From positions 62,001 through 126,000 of the forward strand of contig NZ_MZMV01000007.1 in NCBI RefSeq assembly GCF_002210435.1: 64,000 bases of DNA, given 5' to 3'. The notes under the pieces were generated by a model. The model saw only the letters and a program-made list of their open reading frames with translations, was not told the DNA's origin and made no database searches. This DNA is from Micromonospora wenchangensis (GTDB lineage Bacteria > Actinomycetota > Actinomycetes > Mycobacteriales > Micromonosporaceae). A program made the position numbers and the translations under genes. Numbering within the stretch: position 1 is the first letter of the stretch; every line of letters starts with the position of its first letter. This document shows, one piece after another, positions 34,626 to 46,345 of this stretch.

Positions 34626-34671
34626 CGCCGATATTGCGGTGTCCGCTTGGCGGGATACCGCAATATCGGCG
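34626..34671. repeat. Intergenic inverted repeat, family C
   Basis: A perfect 15-bp stem CGCCGATATTGCGGT with a 16-nt interior that pairs a few bases further. AT-rich in its centre, unlike the surroundings. Between convergent genes, so a terminator role is possible. A GC palindrome-rich stretch (34575-34610) precedes it. Confidence 0.85.
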
Positions 34672-34703
34672 ATCTGGCGAACCGGCCTGGCCGGCACCGG
34701 GGC

Positions 34704-35552
34704 TCAGTAGGAGTAGAAGCCCTGGCCGGTCTTGCGACCCAGGTCACCGGCGGTGGCCATCCGCTGGAGCAGCTCCGGCGGGAAGAACTTCTCGTCGGCC
34801 GTATCGGTGTAGATGTTCCTCGTGGCGTTCAGCAGGACGTCCACGCCGGTCAGGTCGACCGTGGCCAGCGGACCCATCGCGTGGCCGAAGCCCAGCTTGC
34901 AGGCGGTGTCCAGGTCCTCGGCCGACATCACCCCCGACTCGACCAGCTTGACCGCCTCCATCGCCAGCGCGCAGATCAGCCGGGTGGTGACGAAACCGGC
35001 GATGTCCCGGTTGACCACCACCACCGTCTTGCCGATCTCCTCGGCGAACGCCTTCGCGGTGGCCAGGGTCGCGTCGCTGGTCTTGTAACCGCGCACCAGC
35101 TCGCACAGCTTCATCATCGGCACCGGGGAGAAGAAGTGGGTGCCGACGACCGACTCCGGGCGCTGCGTGGCGGTGGCGATCTGGGTCACCGGGATGGCCG
35201 ACGTGTTGGTCGCCAGCACCGCGTCCGCCTTGCAGATCTTGTCCAGCGCGCGGAACACCTCGTGCTTGATCTCGATCTTCTCGAAGACCGCCTCGACCAC
35301 GATGTCCGCGTCGGCGGCGGCCTCCAGCTCGGTGGTCGGGGTGATCCGGCCCAGCGTGGCCTCGACGTCGGACGCCTCGATCCTGCCCTTCTCGGCGAAC
35401 TTCGTCAGCGACTTCCGGATGCCGTCCACACCGCGCGTCGTGGCCGCGTCGTCGATGTCGCGCAGCGTCACCTGCCAGCCCGCCTGCGCCGCCACCTGGG
35501 CGATGCCGGAACCCATCAGCCCGGCCCCGACGACCGCGAGTCGACCCGCCAT
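34704..35552 (-). CDS. 3-Hydroxybutyryl-CoA dehydrogenase
   Basis: 282 residues, single-module enzyme, NAD(P)-dependent, converting acetoacetyl-CoA and 3-hydroxybutyryl-CoA. Rossmann VVGAGLMGSGIAQVAAQAG at the N-terminus, NTSAIPVTQIA, active-site HFFSPVPMMKLCELV, and the C-terminal dimerisation domain with GFGHAMGPLATVDLTGVD. ATG at 35552 after AGGGAG. The shared acyl-CoA motif lies about 55 bases upstream. Confidence 0.94.
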   Translation of the reverse strand: MAGRLAVVGAGLMGSGIAQVAAQAGWQVTLRDIDDAATTRGVDGIRKSLTKFAEKGRIEASDVEATLGRITPTTELEAAADADIVVEAVFEKIEIKHEVFRALDKICKADAVLATNTSAIPVTQIATATQRPESVVGTHFFSPVPMMKLCELVRGYKTSDATLATAKAFAEEIGKTVVVVNRDIAGFVTTRLICALAMEAVKLVESGVMSAEDLDTACKLGFGHAMGPLATVDLTGVDVLLNATRNIYTDTADEKFFPPELLQRMATAGDLGRKTGQGFYSY

Positions 35553-35606
35553 CTGCTTCTCCCTCGCCTGCGATTGAGTGTCTGCCAGCACCCTAGTAGG
35601 CGAGCC

Positions 35607-35621
35607 TGAACGACCGCTAAG
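35607..35621 (-). promoter_or_regulatory. Acyl-CoA regulon motif, copy 3
   Basis: Minus strand CTTAGCGGTCGTTCA, about 55 bases upstream of the 3-hydroxybutyryl-CoA dehydrogenase start. Same 15-base core as the copies at 14923 and 27412. Confidence 0.65.
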
Positions 35622-35662
35622 CCCCGGACGATCGGGACCGGCGACGGGAGGCGGCGGGCGGG

Positions 35663-37102
35663 TCAGATGGTCAGCTCGGGGGTCTCCGCGGCGGTGCCCC
35701 GTTCCACCTCCACGCCGAGCGCCCGCAGGTCGGCCACGAAGTCCGGGTAGCCCCGGTCCACGTGGTGCACGTGGGAGACCTCGGTGACGCCGTCCGCGCA
35801 GAGCCCCGCGATGATCAGCCCGGCGCCGGCCCGGATGTCGGTGGCCCGGACCGGCGCGCCGGAGAGCCGGTCCCGGCCCCGGACCACGGCGTGATGGCCG
35901 TCGGTCTTGATGTCGGCACCGAGCCGCACCATCTCGTTGGCGAACATGAACCGGCCGTCGAAGATGTTCTCGGTGATCAGTGACGCCCCGTCGCTGACCG
36001 CCGCCAGGCCGATCGCCATCGGCAGCAGGTCGGTGGCGAACCCCGGGTACGGCAGGGTCACCACGTCCACGGCGGCGGGCCGGTCGTCGGCGCGGACCCG
36101 GAAGGCGTCGCCCCGGGTCTCCACCAGCGCGCCGGCCGACACCAGCTTGTCCAGCGCGACCTCCAGGTAGGCCGGGTCGATCCCGGTGACCGTCACGTCC
36201 CCCCGGGTCATCGCCGCGCCGAACGCCCACGTCCCGGCGACGATCCGGTCCCCCACCGTGGCGTGCCGCACCGGGCGCAGCGCGGGCACCCCGGCGATGC
36301 GCAGCGTCGAGCTGCCGCAGCCGGAGATCCGGGCGCCCATCCGGTTGAGCATCGTGCAGAGGTCGACGATCTCCGGTTCCCGGGCCGCGTTGTCGATCGT
36401 CGTCACGCCCCGGGCCAGCACCGCCGCCATCACCAGGTTCTCGGTGGCGCCCACGCTGGGGAAGTCCAGCACGATCTCGGCCCCCCGCAGCCCGTCCGGG
36501 GCGGCGGCGATGACGAAGCCGTGCTCGCCGGAGACCTCCGCGCCCATCCGGGCCAGCCCGGCGATGTGCATGTCCAGGCCCCGCGAGCCGATCGCGTCCC
36601 CACCCGGGTGGGCCACCCGCACGTACCCCCGGCGGGCCAGCAGCGGGCCCAACACGCAGATCGACGCCCGCAGCCGACGCACCAGGTCGTAGTCGGCGTC
36701 CGCGCCGGGCTGCTCGGGCACGTCGATGACGACCGACCGGGAGCGGGCCTGCCCGTCGTAGGCGACCATCGGGTCCACCGGGTCGTCCGCCGCGAAGTGC
36801 ACCGCGCAGCCGAGCCGGCGCAGCACCTCGCCCATGATGGCGATGTCGGTGATCCGGGGCACGTTCGTGATCACCGTACGGCCGGGCGCCAGCAGCGCCG
36901 CCGCCATCAGCTTCAGCGCCGAGTTCTTCGCCCCGACGACGTGCACCGTGCCGGCCAGCCGGGCGTCGCCGCCGACCCGGATGACGTCGACCGCGTCGAC
37001 CGCCGGGTCACCGGCGTCACCCGGCCCCACCTCCGCCGGCCAACCGGCCGCAGCGGGCCGTGCCGGGATCGTCAGGTCCGGTATCCGTAGGCTGTGCGTC
37101 AT
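35663..37102 (-). CDS. murA: UDP-N-acetylglucosamine 1-carboxyvinyltransferase MurA
   Basis: First committed step of peptidoglycan synthesis, transferring enolpyruvyl from PEP to UDP-GlcNAc; 479 residues. The fold begins near residue 41 ([20 protein letters not shown]) with the Lys/Asn of VGAKN; about 40 residues of extension precede it. The loop that normally reads PGGC is [13 protein letters not shown], so the Cys targeted by fosfomycin is Asp169. Mycobacterial and chlamydial enzymes share this Cys-to-Asp change and are insensitive to fosfomycin. ATG at 37102 after GAGGTGG, within the next gene's coding region. The two divergent start codons overlap by two bases. Confidence 0.94.
   Translation of the reverse strand: MTHSLRIPDLTIPARPAAAGWPAEVGPGDAGDPAVDAVDVIRVGGDARLAGTVHVVGAKNSALKLMAAALLAPGRTVITNVPRITDIAIMGEVLRRLGCAVHFAADDPVDPMVAYDGQARSRSVVIDVPEQPGADADYDLVRRLRASICVLGPLLARRGYVRVAHPGGDAIGSRGLDMHIAGLARMGAEVSGEHGFVIAAAPDGLRGAEIVLDFPSVGATENLVMAAVLARGVTTIDNAAREPEIVDLCTMLNRMGARISGCGSSTLRIAGVPALRPVRHATVGDRIVAGTWAFGAAMTRGDVTVTGIDPAYLEVALDKLVSAGALVETRGDAFRVRADDRPAAVDVVTLPYPGFATDLLPMAIGLAAVSDGASLITENIFDGRFMFANEMVRLGADIKTDGHHAVVRGRDRLSGAPVRATDIRAGAGLIIAGLCADGVTEVSHVHHVDRGYPDFVADLRALGVEVERGTAAETPELTI
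37088..37100 (+). promoter_or_regulatory. Leaderless promoter of the adenosyltransferase gene
   Basis: TAGGCT at 37088-37093 ends seven bases before the ATG at 37101, and no ribosome binding site precedes that ATG. The box lies inside the murA coding sequence. Confidence 0.45.
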
Positions 37103-37673
37103 GGCCGTCCACCTCACGCGCATCTACACCAAGGCCGGCGACGCCGGCATGACCAGGCTGAGCAACAACGAGCAGGTGCCGAAGACCGATCCCCGGATCG
37201 CCGCGTACGCGGATGTCGACGAGTGCAACGCCGCGCTCGGCGTGGCGCTCGCCCTGGGGCAGCTCGACGACGAGCTGCGGGCCGTGCTGGAGTCGATCCA
37301 GAACGACATGTTCGACGTCGGCGCCGACCTGGCCACCCCCGTCGAGCCGGACCCGGCGTACCCGCCGCTGCGGGTCACCGAGGAGTACGTCGAACGCCTC
37401 GAAGGCTGGTGCGACGAGTACAACGGGCGACTGGGCAAGCTCGACTCCTTCATCCTCCCCGGCGGCACCGCTGGCGCGGCGCTGCTGCACGTGGCTCGGA
37501 CGATCGCCCGGCGCGCCGAACGGGCGGCCTGGGCCCTGGTCGCCCACGATCCGGATCGCACTAGCTCCCTTCCGGCAAAGTATCTCAACCGCCTCTCCGA
37601 CCTGCTGTTCATCCTGTCAAGAACGGCCAATCCGGGCGGCGATGTGCTATGGGTGCCGGGCGGCAGGCGCTGA
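37101..37673 (+). CDS. PduO-type cob(I)alamin adenosyltransferase
   Basis: 190 residues. Makes adenosylcobalamin from cob(I)alamin and ATP. N-terminal [24 protein letters not shown] (ATP-binding Lys/Thr/Gly), then DECNAALG, and [24 protein letters not shown], the conserved active-site helix, ending [14 protein letters not shown]. It supplies the cofactor used by the mutase encoded at 13180. It overlaps the VOC-protein gene by 25 bases, indicating an operon. The murA neighbour matches Mycobacterium Rv1314c/Rv1315. Confidence 0.94.
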   Translation: MAVHLTRIYTKAGDAGMTRLSNNEQVPKTDPRIAAYADVDECNAALGVALALGQLDDELRAVLESIQNDMFDVGADLATPVEPDPAYPPLRVTEEYVERLEGWCDEYNGRLGKLDSFILPGGTAGAALLHVARTIARRAERAAWALVAHDPDRTSSLPAKYLNRLSDLLFILSRTANPGGDVLWVPGGRR

Positions 37674-38074
37674 GCACGGGCGGGCTGCACCACGTCGAGG
37701 TCTGGGTGCCCGACCTGGCCGCCGCGAAGCGGAGCTGGGGTTGGCTGCTCGGTGAACTGGGCTGGACGCCGTACCAGGACTGGCCGGCCGGCTGCTCCTG
37801 GCGGCACGGCCCGACGTACCTGGTCGTCGAGGAGTCCCCGGCACTGACCGGGCGGGTCCACGACCGGCTCGCCCCGGGGCTCAACCACCTGGCCTTCCAC
37901 GCCGGTCCGCCGCACGCGGTGGACCGGCTGGTGGCCACCGCCGCGGACCACGGCTGGACGCTGCTGTTCGCCGACCGCCACCCGCACGCCGGTGGTCCGG
38001 ACAGCTACGCCGCCTACCTCACCGACGGGCAGGGCTACGAGGTCGAGCTGGTGGCCGCCGTCGGGGCACCGTGA
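37649..38074 (+). CDS. VOC-family (glyoxalase-like) protein
   Basis: 141 residues, one glyoxalase/bleomycin-resistance fold. Metal-site candidates are His in LHHVEVWVPD, His in LNHLAFHAG and Glu in GYEVELVAA. The gene overlaps the end of the adenosyltransferase gene, so expression is likely coupled. Substrate unknown. Confidence 0.88.
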   Translation: MGAGRQALSTGGLHHVEVWVPDLAAAKRSWGWLLGELGWTPYQDWPAGCSWRHGPTYLVVEESPALTGRVHDRLAPGLNHLAFHAGPPHAVDRLVATAADHGWTLLFADRHPHAGGPDSYAAYLTDGQGYEVELVAAVGAP

Positions 38075-38096
38075 CCGCGACCGGGCCGCTGCCGGG

Positions 38097-38552
38097 TCAG
38101 GCGGCGGGCCAGTCCTGGGAGGCCATACGTGGCGAGGCCGCCCCGGGCGGGGCGGCCTCGAGCCAGGAGGAGAAACCGGTCACCGTGGATCGGGCCATGG
38201 CGATCTCGACCGGGGCGTGTTGACTGGTACAGCGGAGGATCACCCAGTCGGACGGCATGGAGAGCCGTTCCTGGCCCTCGGGCAGCCGCCGCCGCTCCAC
38301 CACCAGCTCCTTGCGGGAGAGCACCCGCTTGGGCCGCAGGGCGAAGCTGAACATCCGGTACCAGCGGAGCTGGTCGCCGACGAACCGCGCGAAGCCCGGT
38401 GACCAGCCCCGGCCGTCCAGGACGGTGGTGACCCGGACGCTCAGCCGGATGATGCCGCCGCTACGGGTGACCAGGGCCCGCCGGACGAAGAGGATCAGGA
38501 GCGCGGCGAGGATCACCGCGATGCCGATTCCGATCCCTTCGACGATCTCCAT
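38097..38552 (-). CDS. DUF2550 membrane protein
   Basis: 151 residues. One N-terminal membrane helix (IGIGIAVILAALLILFV), then RRALVTRSGGIIRLSVRV and a cytoplasmic domain with GWSPGFARFVGDQLRWYRMF and RPKRVLSRKELVVERRR. Function unknown. It lies 12 bp downstream of atpC and is surely co-transcribed with it, as Mycobacterium Rv1312 follows atpC. Confidence 0.92.
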   Translation of the reverse strand: MEIVEGIGIGIAVILAALLILFVRRALVTRSGGIIRLSVRVTTVLDGRGWSPGFARFVGDQLRWYRMFSFALRPKRVLSRKELVVERRRLPEGQERLSMPSDWVILRCTSQHAPVEIAMARSTVTGFSSWLEAAPPGAASPRMASQDWPAA

Positions 38553-38564
38553 CGGCGGGTGGGC

Positions 38565-38843
38565 TCAGCGGGCCGGAGTGGCCGGGGTGGCGCTCTCGGC
38601 GAGCACTGTCACGCTCTCCGCGCCGACCGACAGGAACCCGCCGGTGATGTCGTAGGCGACCTGCTGGCCGCCGGCCTGCTTGATCCGGACCTGGCTGGGC
38701 TCGGCGAGCTGGCCGAGCAGCGGCGCGTGCCCCGGCAGCACACCCAGCTCGCCTTCGGTCGTACGGGCGACGACCATCTCGGCCTCGCCGGACCAGACCT
38801 TCTCCTCGACGGCTACGAGGTCGACGTGAAGCTGCTGTGCCAC
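38565..38843 (-). CDS. atpC: ATP synthase epsilon subunit
   Basis: 92 residues, a short F1 epsilon with only the N-terminal beta-barrel (LHVDLVAVEEKVWSGEAEMV; GELGVLPGHAPLLGQL) and no long regulatory helix pair at the C-terminus; a Pro/Ala tail ends it. GTG start at 38843 with AAGGAG six bases upstream. It is separated from atpD by the LCP gene and two terminators, with its own promoter at 38877-38906. Confidence 0.94.
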   Translation of the reverse strand: MAQQLHVDLVAVEEKVWSGEAEMVVARTTEGELGVLPGHAPLLGQLAEPSQVRIKQAGGQQVAYDITGGFLSVGAESVTVLAESATPATPAR

Positions 38844-38876
38844 GCTGTCTCCTTGCTGCGGCGACGGATTGCCGAA

Positions 38877-38906
38877 AGTCTAGTCGGACCGCCGTCGCCG
38901 ACCCAA
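38877..38906 (-). promoter_or_regulatory. Promoter of atpC-DUF2550
   Basis: Minus strand: TTGGGT (38906-38901), 18 bp, TAGACT (38882-38877), then about 30 bases to the atpC ribosome binding site. It lies between the LCP terminator and atpC. Confidence 0.65.
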
Positions 38907-38910
38907 CGCG

Positions 38911-38970
38911 GGTGCCGAGACCTGCACCACCGTCCGGCGTGTCGGCTGGCCGGACGGTGGTGTCGGCACC
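38911..38970. terminator. Terminator after the LCP gene
   Basis: A nested hairpin: inner perfect 14-bp stem CACCACCGTCCGGC, outer 8-bp stem GGTGCCGA/TCGGCACC. It lies just beyond the LCP stop codon and upstream of the atpC promoter. Confidence 0.85.
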
Positions 38971-38978
38971 CCGCGGGG

Positions 38979-40220
38979 TCACTTGACCTTGTTGCGGAAC
39001 TCCGGGTGCTCCAGCAGGAAGGCGTCCAACTGCTCGTCCTTGAGGGCGGCGAAGAAGTCGTCGGCGGCGGGCAGCAACCGCTCCCCCCGGTAGCCGTTGC
39101 CGGTGCCGATCCCCTCCCCCGGCAGCTTGATCAGCTCGACGTTCTCCGAGCGGATGTCCTTGAGCGCGATGGCGAAGTCGACCACGCTGTTGCCCCGGCC
39201 GTTGAAGGTCAGCGACTGGCCGGCGGCCCGGATCACCCGGTCCAGCTTGATCGGGTTGGTCACCACGTCGGCGCTGAACGCCTGGCTGACCATCGCCTTG
39301 ATGAACTGCTGCTGGTGCCGCTGCCGGCCGTAGTCGGCGTCCGGGACGCCGTTCTTCGGGTAGCGCTGCCGGACGTAGTCCAGCGCCTGCCAGCCGCTGA
39401 GGTGCTGGTTGCCCTTCTTGTAGACCGCCTGCGGCCCGATGTACCCCTCGCCGTACGGGTTGCCCTTGCGGTGCTTGCCGTTCGGCTCGCGGTGCTCGGA
39501 GCGGACCTCCCGCTCGATGTACATGTCGACGCCGCCCATCGCGTCGACGATCTTCTGGAAACCGGTGAAGTTGATGATCGCCCCGGCGTCGAACCGGGTG
39601 ATCCCGGTCGCCTTCTGCACGGTCTTGGCGAGCAGTTCGAAGCCCTGCGCCGCGCTGGGGTTCTTGCCCTCGACGATGCTGCCGTGCGACATCGCTCCGT
39701 TGATCTTGCCGGAGCCGCCCCGGTAGCCGGCCTTGTCGAACTTGGGGATGTCGACGTAGAGGTCACGCGGCACGGAGAAGATGTACGCCCGGTCCAGCGA
39801 CTCGGGCACGTGCAGCACCATGATCGAGTCGGCCAGCGGCGGGGTCTTGGCGTCCCGGGGGTCGATGCCCACCAGCAGGATGTTCAGCGGGCCCTTGACG
39901 TTGCTCTTGCGCTCCTGCGCCCCGGCCGCCTTGTCGCCGAACAGGTCGGCCTTGCCCACCGAACCCTCGTAGCGCGACAGCAGCGTCTCGTAGCCCACCA
40001 GGACGGCGCCGCTGAGCATCAGCAGCACGACTCCGAAGATGGTGCACGCGCGCGCCCAGCGGGGCACCCCGGACCAGATCGACCGCTTGCCACCCTTACC
40101 GGCTCTGCCGGCCTTGTCGACCGTGCCGGCCTTACCCACCGTGCCGGCCTTACCGTCCCTGCCGCCCTTGCCGGCCTTGCCCACCAGCAGCTCCATTCGT
40201 CGCGCACGGGGACTCGTCAC
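38979..40220 (-). CDS. LytR-CpsA-Psr family protein
   Basis: Membrane-anchored phosphotransferase attaching glycopolymers to peptidoglycan, about 413 residues. About 9-45 is a cytoplasmic GKAGKGGRDGKAGTVGKAG-type low-complexity Lys/Gly repeat, then a membrane helix (ACTIFGVVLLMLSGAVLVGY), then the LCP domain with NILLVGIDPRD, DSIMVLHVPES, YIFSVPRDLYVDIP, INGAMSHG and YVRQRYPKNGVPDADYGRQRHQQQ. Start uncertain: GTG 40220 or ATG 40196, neither with a strong ribosome site. It sits between atpD and atpC, an unusual place, flanked by terminators on both sides. Confidence 0.9.
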   Translation of the reverse strand: MTSPRARRMELLVGKAGKGGRDGKAGTVGKAGTVDKAGRAGKGGKRSIWSGVPRWARACTIFGVVLLMLSGAVLVGYETLLSRYEGSVGKADLFGDKAAGAQERKSNVKGPLNILLVGIDPRDAKTPPLADSIMVLHVPESLDRAYIFSVPRDLYVDIPKFDKAGYRGGSGKINGAMSHGSIVEGKNPSAAQGFELLAKTVQKATGITRFDAGAIINFTGFQKIVDAMGGVDMYIEREVRSEHREPNGKHRKGNPYGEGYIGPQAVYKKGNQHLSGWQALDYVRQRYPKNGVPDADYGRQRHQQQFIKAMVSQAFSADVVTNPIKLDRVIRAAGQSLTFNGRGNSVVDFAIALKDIRSENVELIKLPGEGIGTGNGYRGERLLPAADDFFAALKDEQLDAFLLEHPEFRNKVK

Positions 40221-40385
40221 GAGGATTCGTCACGCCCACGAAGAGGAGACGGGCGTACCCGGTCGAAAAGTTGCACCAGACCGACACCCGGATCCGAGAG
40301 TCGTTCTCGGAACGGTACCGCGCCCCCGTGGCGACCGCTCGCCCGGCAACCGGACACCGGCCCCCACCAGGCAGGAAAGGCCGAA

Positions 40386-40411
40386 GGCCACCCCGGTCGA
40401 CCGGGGTGGCC
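40386..40411. terminator. Terminator after atpD
   Basis: A perfect palindrome with an 11-bp stem (GGCCACCCCGG) around TCGA, followed on the minus strand by TTCGGCCTTTCCTG. It is 25 bp past the atpD stop, ending the main ATP synthase operon. Confidence 0.82.
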
Positions 40412-40435
40412 CTCGTAGCACGACTGTCCGGGGGC

Positions 40436-42822
<2,387 letters not shown>

Positions 42823-42831
42823 GAGTCAGCC

Positions 42832-44475
42832 CTACTGCTTCTCGGCGTCGCCGCCGGCGTAGCGGGTGACCGTCTCCCGGTCCGACTCGCCCTCCAGCGG
42901 CTTGGCCGGCGCGTCGTTGACCCGGCGCTCGTCGGCCTTGCCGAGGAAGACCTGCTTGAACTCGCCGATGGCCGAGTCGAGCGAGGCGGAGATGTCGTCG
43001 CCCCACTTGCCGTCCGCGATCGAGGCCAGCACACCCTCGTGCTTGTGCCGCAGGTACTGGAGGAACTCGGACTCGAAGCGACGGATCTCGCCGACCGGGA
43101 CGTCGTCCAGCTTGCCCTCGACGCCGGCCCAGACCGAGACGACCTGCTCCTGCACCGGGTACGGCGAGTAGTTCGGCTGCTTGAGCAGCTCGACCAGCCG
43201 GGAACCCCGGTTCAGCTGGGCCTGCGAGGCCTTGTCCAGGTCGGAGGCGAAGGCGGCGAACGCCTCCAGCTCACGGAACTGGGCCAGGTTGAGCCGCAGC
43301 GAGCCGGAGACCTTCTTCATCGGCTTCATCTGGGCGGCGCCACCGACCCGGGAGACCGAGGTGCCGACGTTGATGGCCGGCCGGACGCCCTGGTTGAACA
43401 GGTCGGACTCCAGGAAGATCTGGCCGTCGGTGATGGAGATGACGTTGGTCGGGATGAAGGCCGAGATGTCGTTGGCCTTCGTCTCGATGATCGGCAGGCC
43501 GGTCATCGAGCCGCCACCCAGCTCGTCGGAGAGCTTCGCGCAGCGCTCCAGCAGGCGGGAGTGCAGGTAGAAGACGTCACCCGGGTACGCCTCACGGCCC
43601 GGCGGGCGACGCAGCAGCAGCGACACGGCCCGGTACGCCTCGGCCTGCTTGCTCAGGTCGTCGAAGACGATCAGGACGTGCTTGCCGCCGTACATCCAGT
43701 GCTGCCCGATGGACGAGCCGGTGTACGGGGCGAGGTACTTGAAGCCGGCCGGGTCGGACGCCGGGGAGGCCACGATGGTGGTGTACTCCAGCGCGCCCGC
43801 GTCCTCCAGGATGCCCTTGATCGAGGCGATCGTGGAGGCCTTCTGGCCGATGGCGACGTAGATGCAGCGGACCTGCTTCTTCGGGTCGCCGGAGCGCCAG
43901 TTGTCCCGCTGGTTGAGGATGGTGTCCAGCGCGACGGTGGTCTTGCCGGTCTTCCGGTCGCCGATGATCAGCTGCCGCTGGCCCCGACCGATCGGGGTCA
44001 TCGCGTCGATCGCCTTGATGCCGGTCTGCAGCGGCTCGTCGACCGACTGCCGGGACATCACGTTGGGGGCCTGGAGCTCCAGCTCGCGGTAGCCCTCGTC
44101 GGCGATGTCGCCGAGGCCGTCGATCGGCTGGCCGAGCGCGTTGACCACGCGGCCGAGGAAGGCGTCGCCGACCGGTACGGAGAGCACCCGGCCGGTGCGC
44201 TTGACGCGCTGCCCCTCCTCCAGCTTGGCGGAGTCACCGAGAACGACGACACCGATCTCCCGCACGTCGAGGTTCAACGCCACGCCGAGCGTGCCGTCCT
44301 CGAACTCCAGGAGTTCGTTGGTCATGGTCGAGGGCAGGCCCTCGACGTGGGCGATGCCGTCACCGGTGTCGGCGACGGTGCCGACCTCCTCGCGGGAGAC
44401 GTCGGTCGAGTAGGAGGAGACGTAGCGCTCCAGGGCGCCGCGGATCTCCTCCGTCGAGATGGTCAGCTCGGCCAT
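42832..44475 (-). CDS. atpA: ATP synthase alpha subunit
   Basis: Non-catalytic F1 subunit, 547 residues. Walker [18 protein letters not shown]-type segment [16 protein letters not shown] and [20 protein letters not shown] are present. The C-terminal extension (about 515-547, charged) is typical of actinobacteria. ATG at 44475, 87 bp downstream of atpH. Confidence 0.97.
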   Translation of the reverse strand: MAELTISTEEIRGALERYVSSYSTDVSREEVGTVADTGDGIAHVEGLPSTMTNELLEFEDGTLGVALNLDVREIGVVVLGDSAKLEEGQRVKRTGRVLSVPVGDAFLGRVVNALGQPIDGLGDIADEGYRELELQAPNVMSRQSVDEPLQTGIKAIDAMTPIGRGQRQLIIGDRKTGKTTVALDTILNQRDNWRSGDPKKQVRCIYVAIGQKASTIASIKGILEDAGALEYTTIVASPASDPAGFKYLAPYTGSSIGQHWMYGGKHVLIVFDDLSKQAEAYRAVSLLLRRPPGREAYPGDVFYLHSRLLERCAKLSDELGGGSMTGLPIIETKANDISAFIPTNVISITDGQIFLESDLFNQGVRPAINVGTSVSRVGGAAQMKPMKKVSGSLRLNLAQFRELEAFAAFASDLDKASQAQLNRGSRLVELLKQPNYSPYPVQEQVVSVWAGVEGKLDDVPVGEIRRFESEFLQYLRHKHEGVLASIADGKWGDDISASLDSAIGEFKQVFLGKADERRVNDAPAKPLEGESDRETVTRYAGGDAEKQ

Positions 44476-44562
44476 CCTCTGCTTCCTTAAGTATCAGGGG
44501 CCCGGGATACCTAGTACCGACCGGTCCGAATGGCGTCGATCAAAGGGCGGCGAGGCCGCTGG

Positions 44563-45384
44563 TCAGCGCTGCACGAGCGCGTTGCGGGTCTCGTTGAGGC
44601 GGCGCAGGACGGTGCCGTCGTACAGGTCGGAACCGACCCGCACGCTCACCCCACCGAGCACCTCCGGGTCGACCGTCTGCTTGACGGAAACCTCTCGACC
44701 GTACATCGCGGAGAGGCGGGCACCGAGCCGTCGCTCGTCGGACTCACTCAACGGAGCCGCCACGGTCACGTACGCGACCTGACGGTCCCGCCGGTCGGCG
44801 GCCAGCTCGACCAGCCGGGTGAGCGCCCCGGTGAAGGAGCGTCCCCCGAACCCGCCGAGAGCCACCTCGACGAGGCGGACGGTGACCGGCCGGGCCTTGC
44901 CGGCGAGCAGTTCCCGGGCCAGCCCGGCCCGCTGCCCGGCCGGGGCGATCGGGTCGGCCAGCGCCGCGGAGAGCGCGGACTGGCCGGCGACCACCTGGCC
45001 GAAGCGGAACAGCTCGTCCTCGACCTCACCGAGGTCGCCCGCGGCGTCGGCACTGGCCAGCAGCGCCTCTACCCCGAGCCGCTCGGTGCCGTCGAGCAGC
45101 TCCGACGGCGTCGACCAGCGGCCGGCGACCAGGCCGGACAGCAGGTCGAGCGCGTCCGCGCCGATCTTGCCGGCCAGGATGCCGTTGAGCAGCGCCGCAC
45201 GGTCGTCGCCGCTGCGGGCCGGGTCGGACAGCGCCCGGCGCAGCCGCGGCTCGCCCCGCAACAGGGCGGCGACGGAGAGGACGTCGTCGGCGGTGGTCGC
45301 CACCGCCGACGGCTCCGCCCCGCGGACGTACGCGTCGAGGCGCTCGGCCGCGACCGCGTACGACTCCCGGCTGGCGGCCTGCAT
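44563..45384 (-). CDS. atpH: ATP synthase delta subunit
   Basis: Peripheral stalk protein joining F1 to F0, 273 residues, the longer actinobacterial form but not the mycobacterial b-delta fusion. Delta landmarks: SDPARSGDDRAALLNGILAGK and, near the end, SDERRLGARLSAMYGREVSVKQTVDPEVLGGVSVRVG. The start codon overlaps the atpF stop at 45384. Confidence 0.95.
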   Translation of the reverse strand: MQAASRESYAVAAERLDAYVRGAEPSAVATTADDVLSVAALLRGEPRLRRALSDPARSGDDRAALLNGILAGKIGADALDLLSGLVAGRWSTPSELLDGTERLGVEALLASADAAGDLGEVEDELFRFGQVVAGQSALSAALADPIAPAGQRAGLARELLAGKARPVTVRLVEVALGGFGGRSFTGALTRLVELAADRRDRQVAYVTVAAPLSESDERRLGARLSAMYGREVSVKQTVDPEVLGGVSVRVGSDLYDGTVLRRLNETRNALVQR

Positions 45385-45923
45385 CAGCGGGCCCCCGTGC
45401 TCTCGAGGTTGCTCAGGAACCGGTCGACGGTGCCCTTGCGGCGTGCCTCGTCGGCCAGCGACTCGCCGACGATCTTGCTGGCCAGGTCCACCGCGATGGT
45501 GCCGACCTCGGCCCGCAGCTCACGCACGATGGTGGCCCGCTCGGCGGCGAGCTGCTCCTTGCCGGCCGCGATGATCCGGTCGGACTCCTCCCGCGCCTTG
45601 CCGAGGATGTCCTGCCGGATGCCCTCCGCGTCGGCCCGGGCGTCGTCCCGGATCTTGGCGGCGTCGGTACGCGCCTCGGCGAGCTGCGCGCGGTACTGCT
45701 CGAGGAGCTGGTTGGCCTCGGCCTGGGCGGCCTCGGCGCGCTTGATCCCGCCCTCGATCGCGTCGACCCGGGCCTGGAACGTCTGTTCCATGCGGGGGAA
45801 GACGAACTTCATCAGCACGAAGCAGAGCACGGCGAAGGCGACGCTGCCGACCACGATCTCCTGCCAGAGCGGGATGATCGGGTTGTGCGTCGACTCACCA
45901 CCCTCAGCGGCGAGGAAGTACAT
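45384..45923 (-). CDS. atpF: ATP synthase b subunit
   Basis: 179 residues. Single membrane helix (IVVGSVAFAVLCFVLMKFVF) followed by a long hydrophilic coiled coil (RADAEGIRQDILGKAREESDRI) forming the peripheral stalk. Overlaps the start of atpH. Confidence 0.95.
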   Translation of the reverse strand: MYFLAAEGGESTHNPIIPLWQEIVVGSVAFAVLCFVLMKFVFPRMEQTFQARVDAIEGGIKRAEAAQAEANQLLEQYRAQLAEARTDAAKIRDDARADAEGIRQDILGKAREESDRIIAAGKEQLAAERATIVRELRAEVGTIAVDLASKIVGESLADEARRKGTVDRFLSNLESTGAR

Positions 45924-45952
45924 GGATGACCTCCCGGTCTGCAGGGGCCGGG

Positions 45953-46318
<366 letters not shown>

Positions 46319-46345
<27 letters not shown>

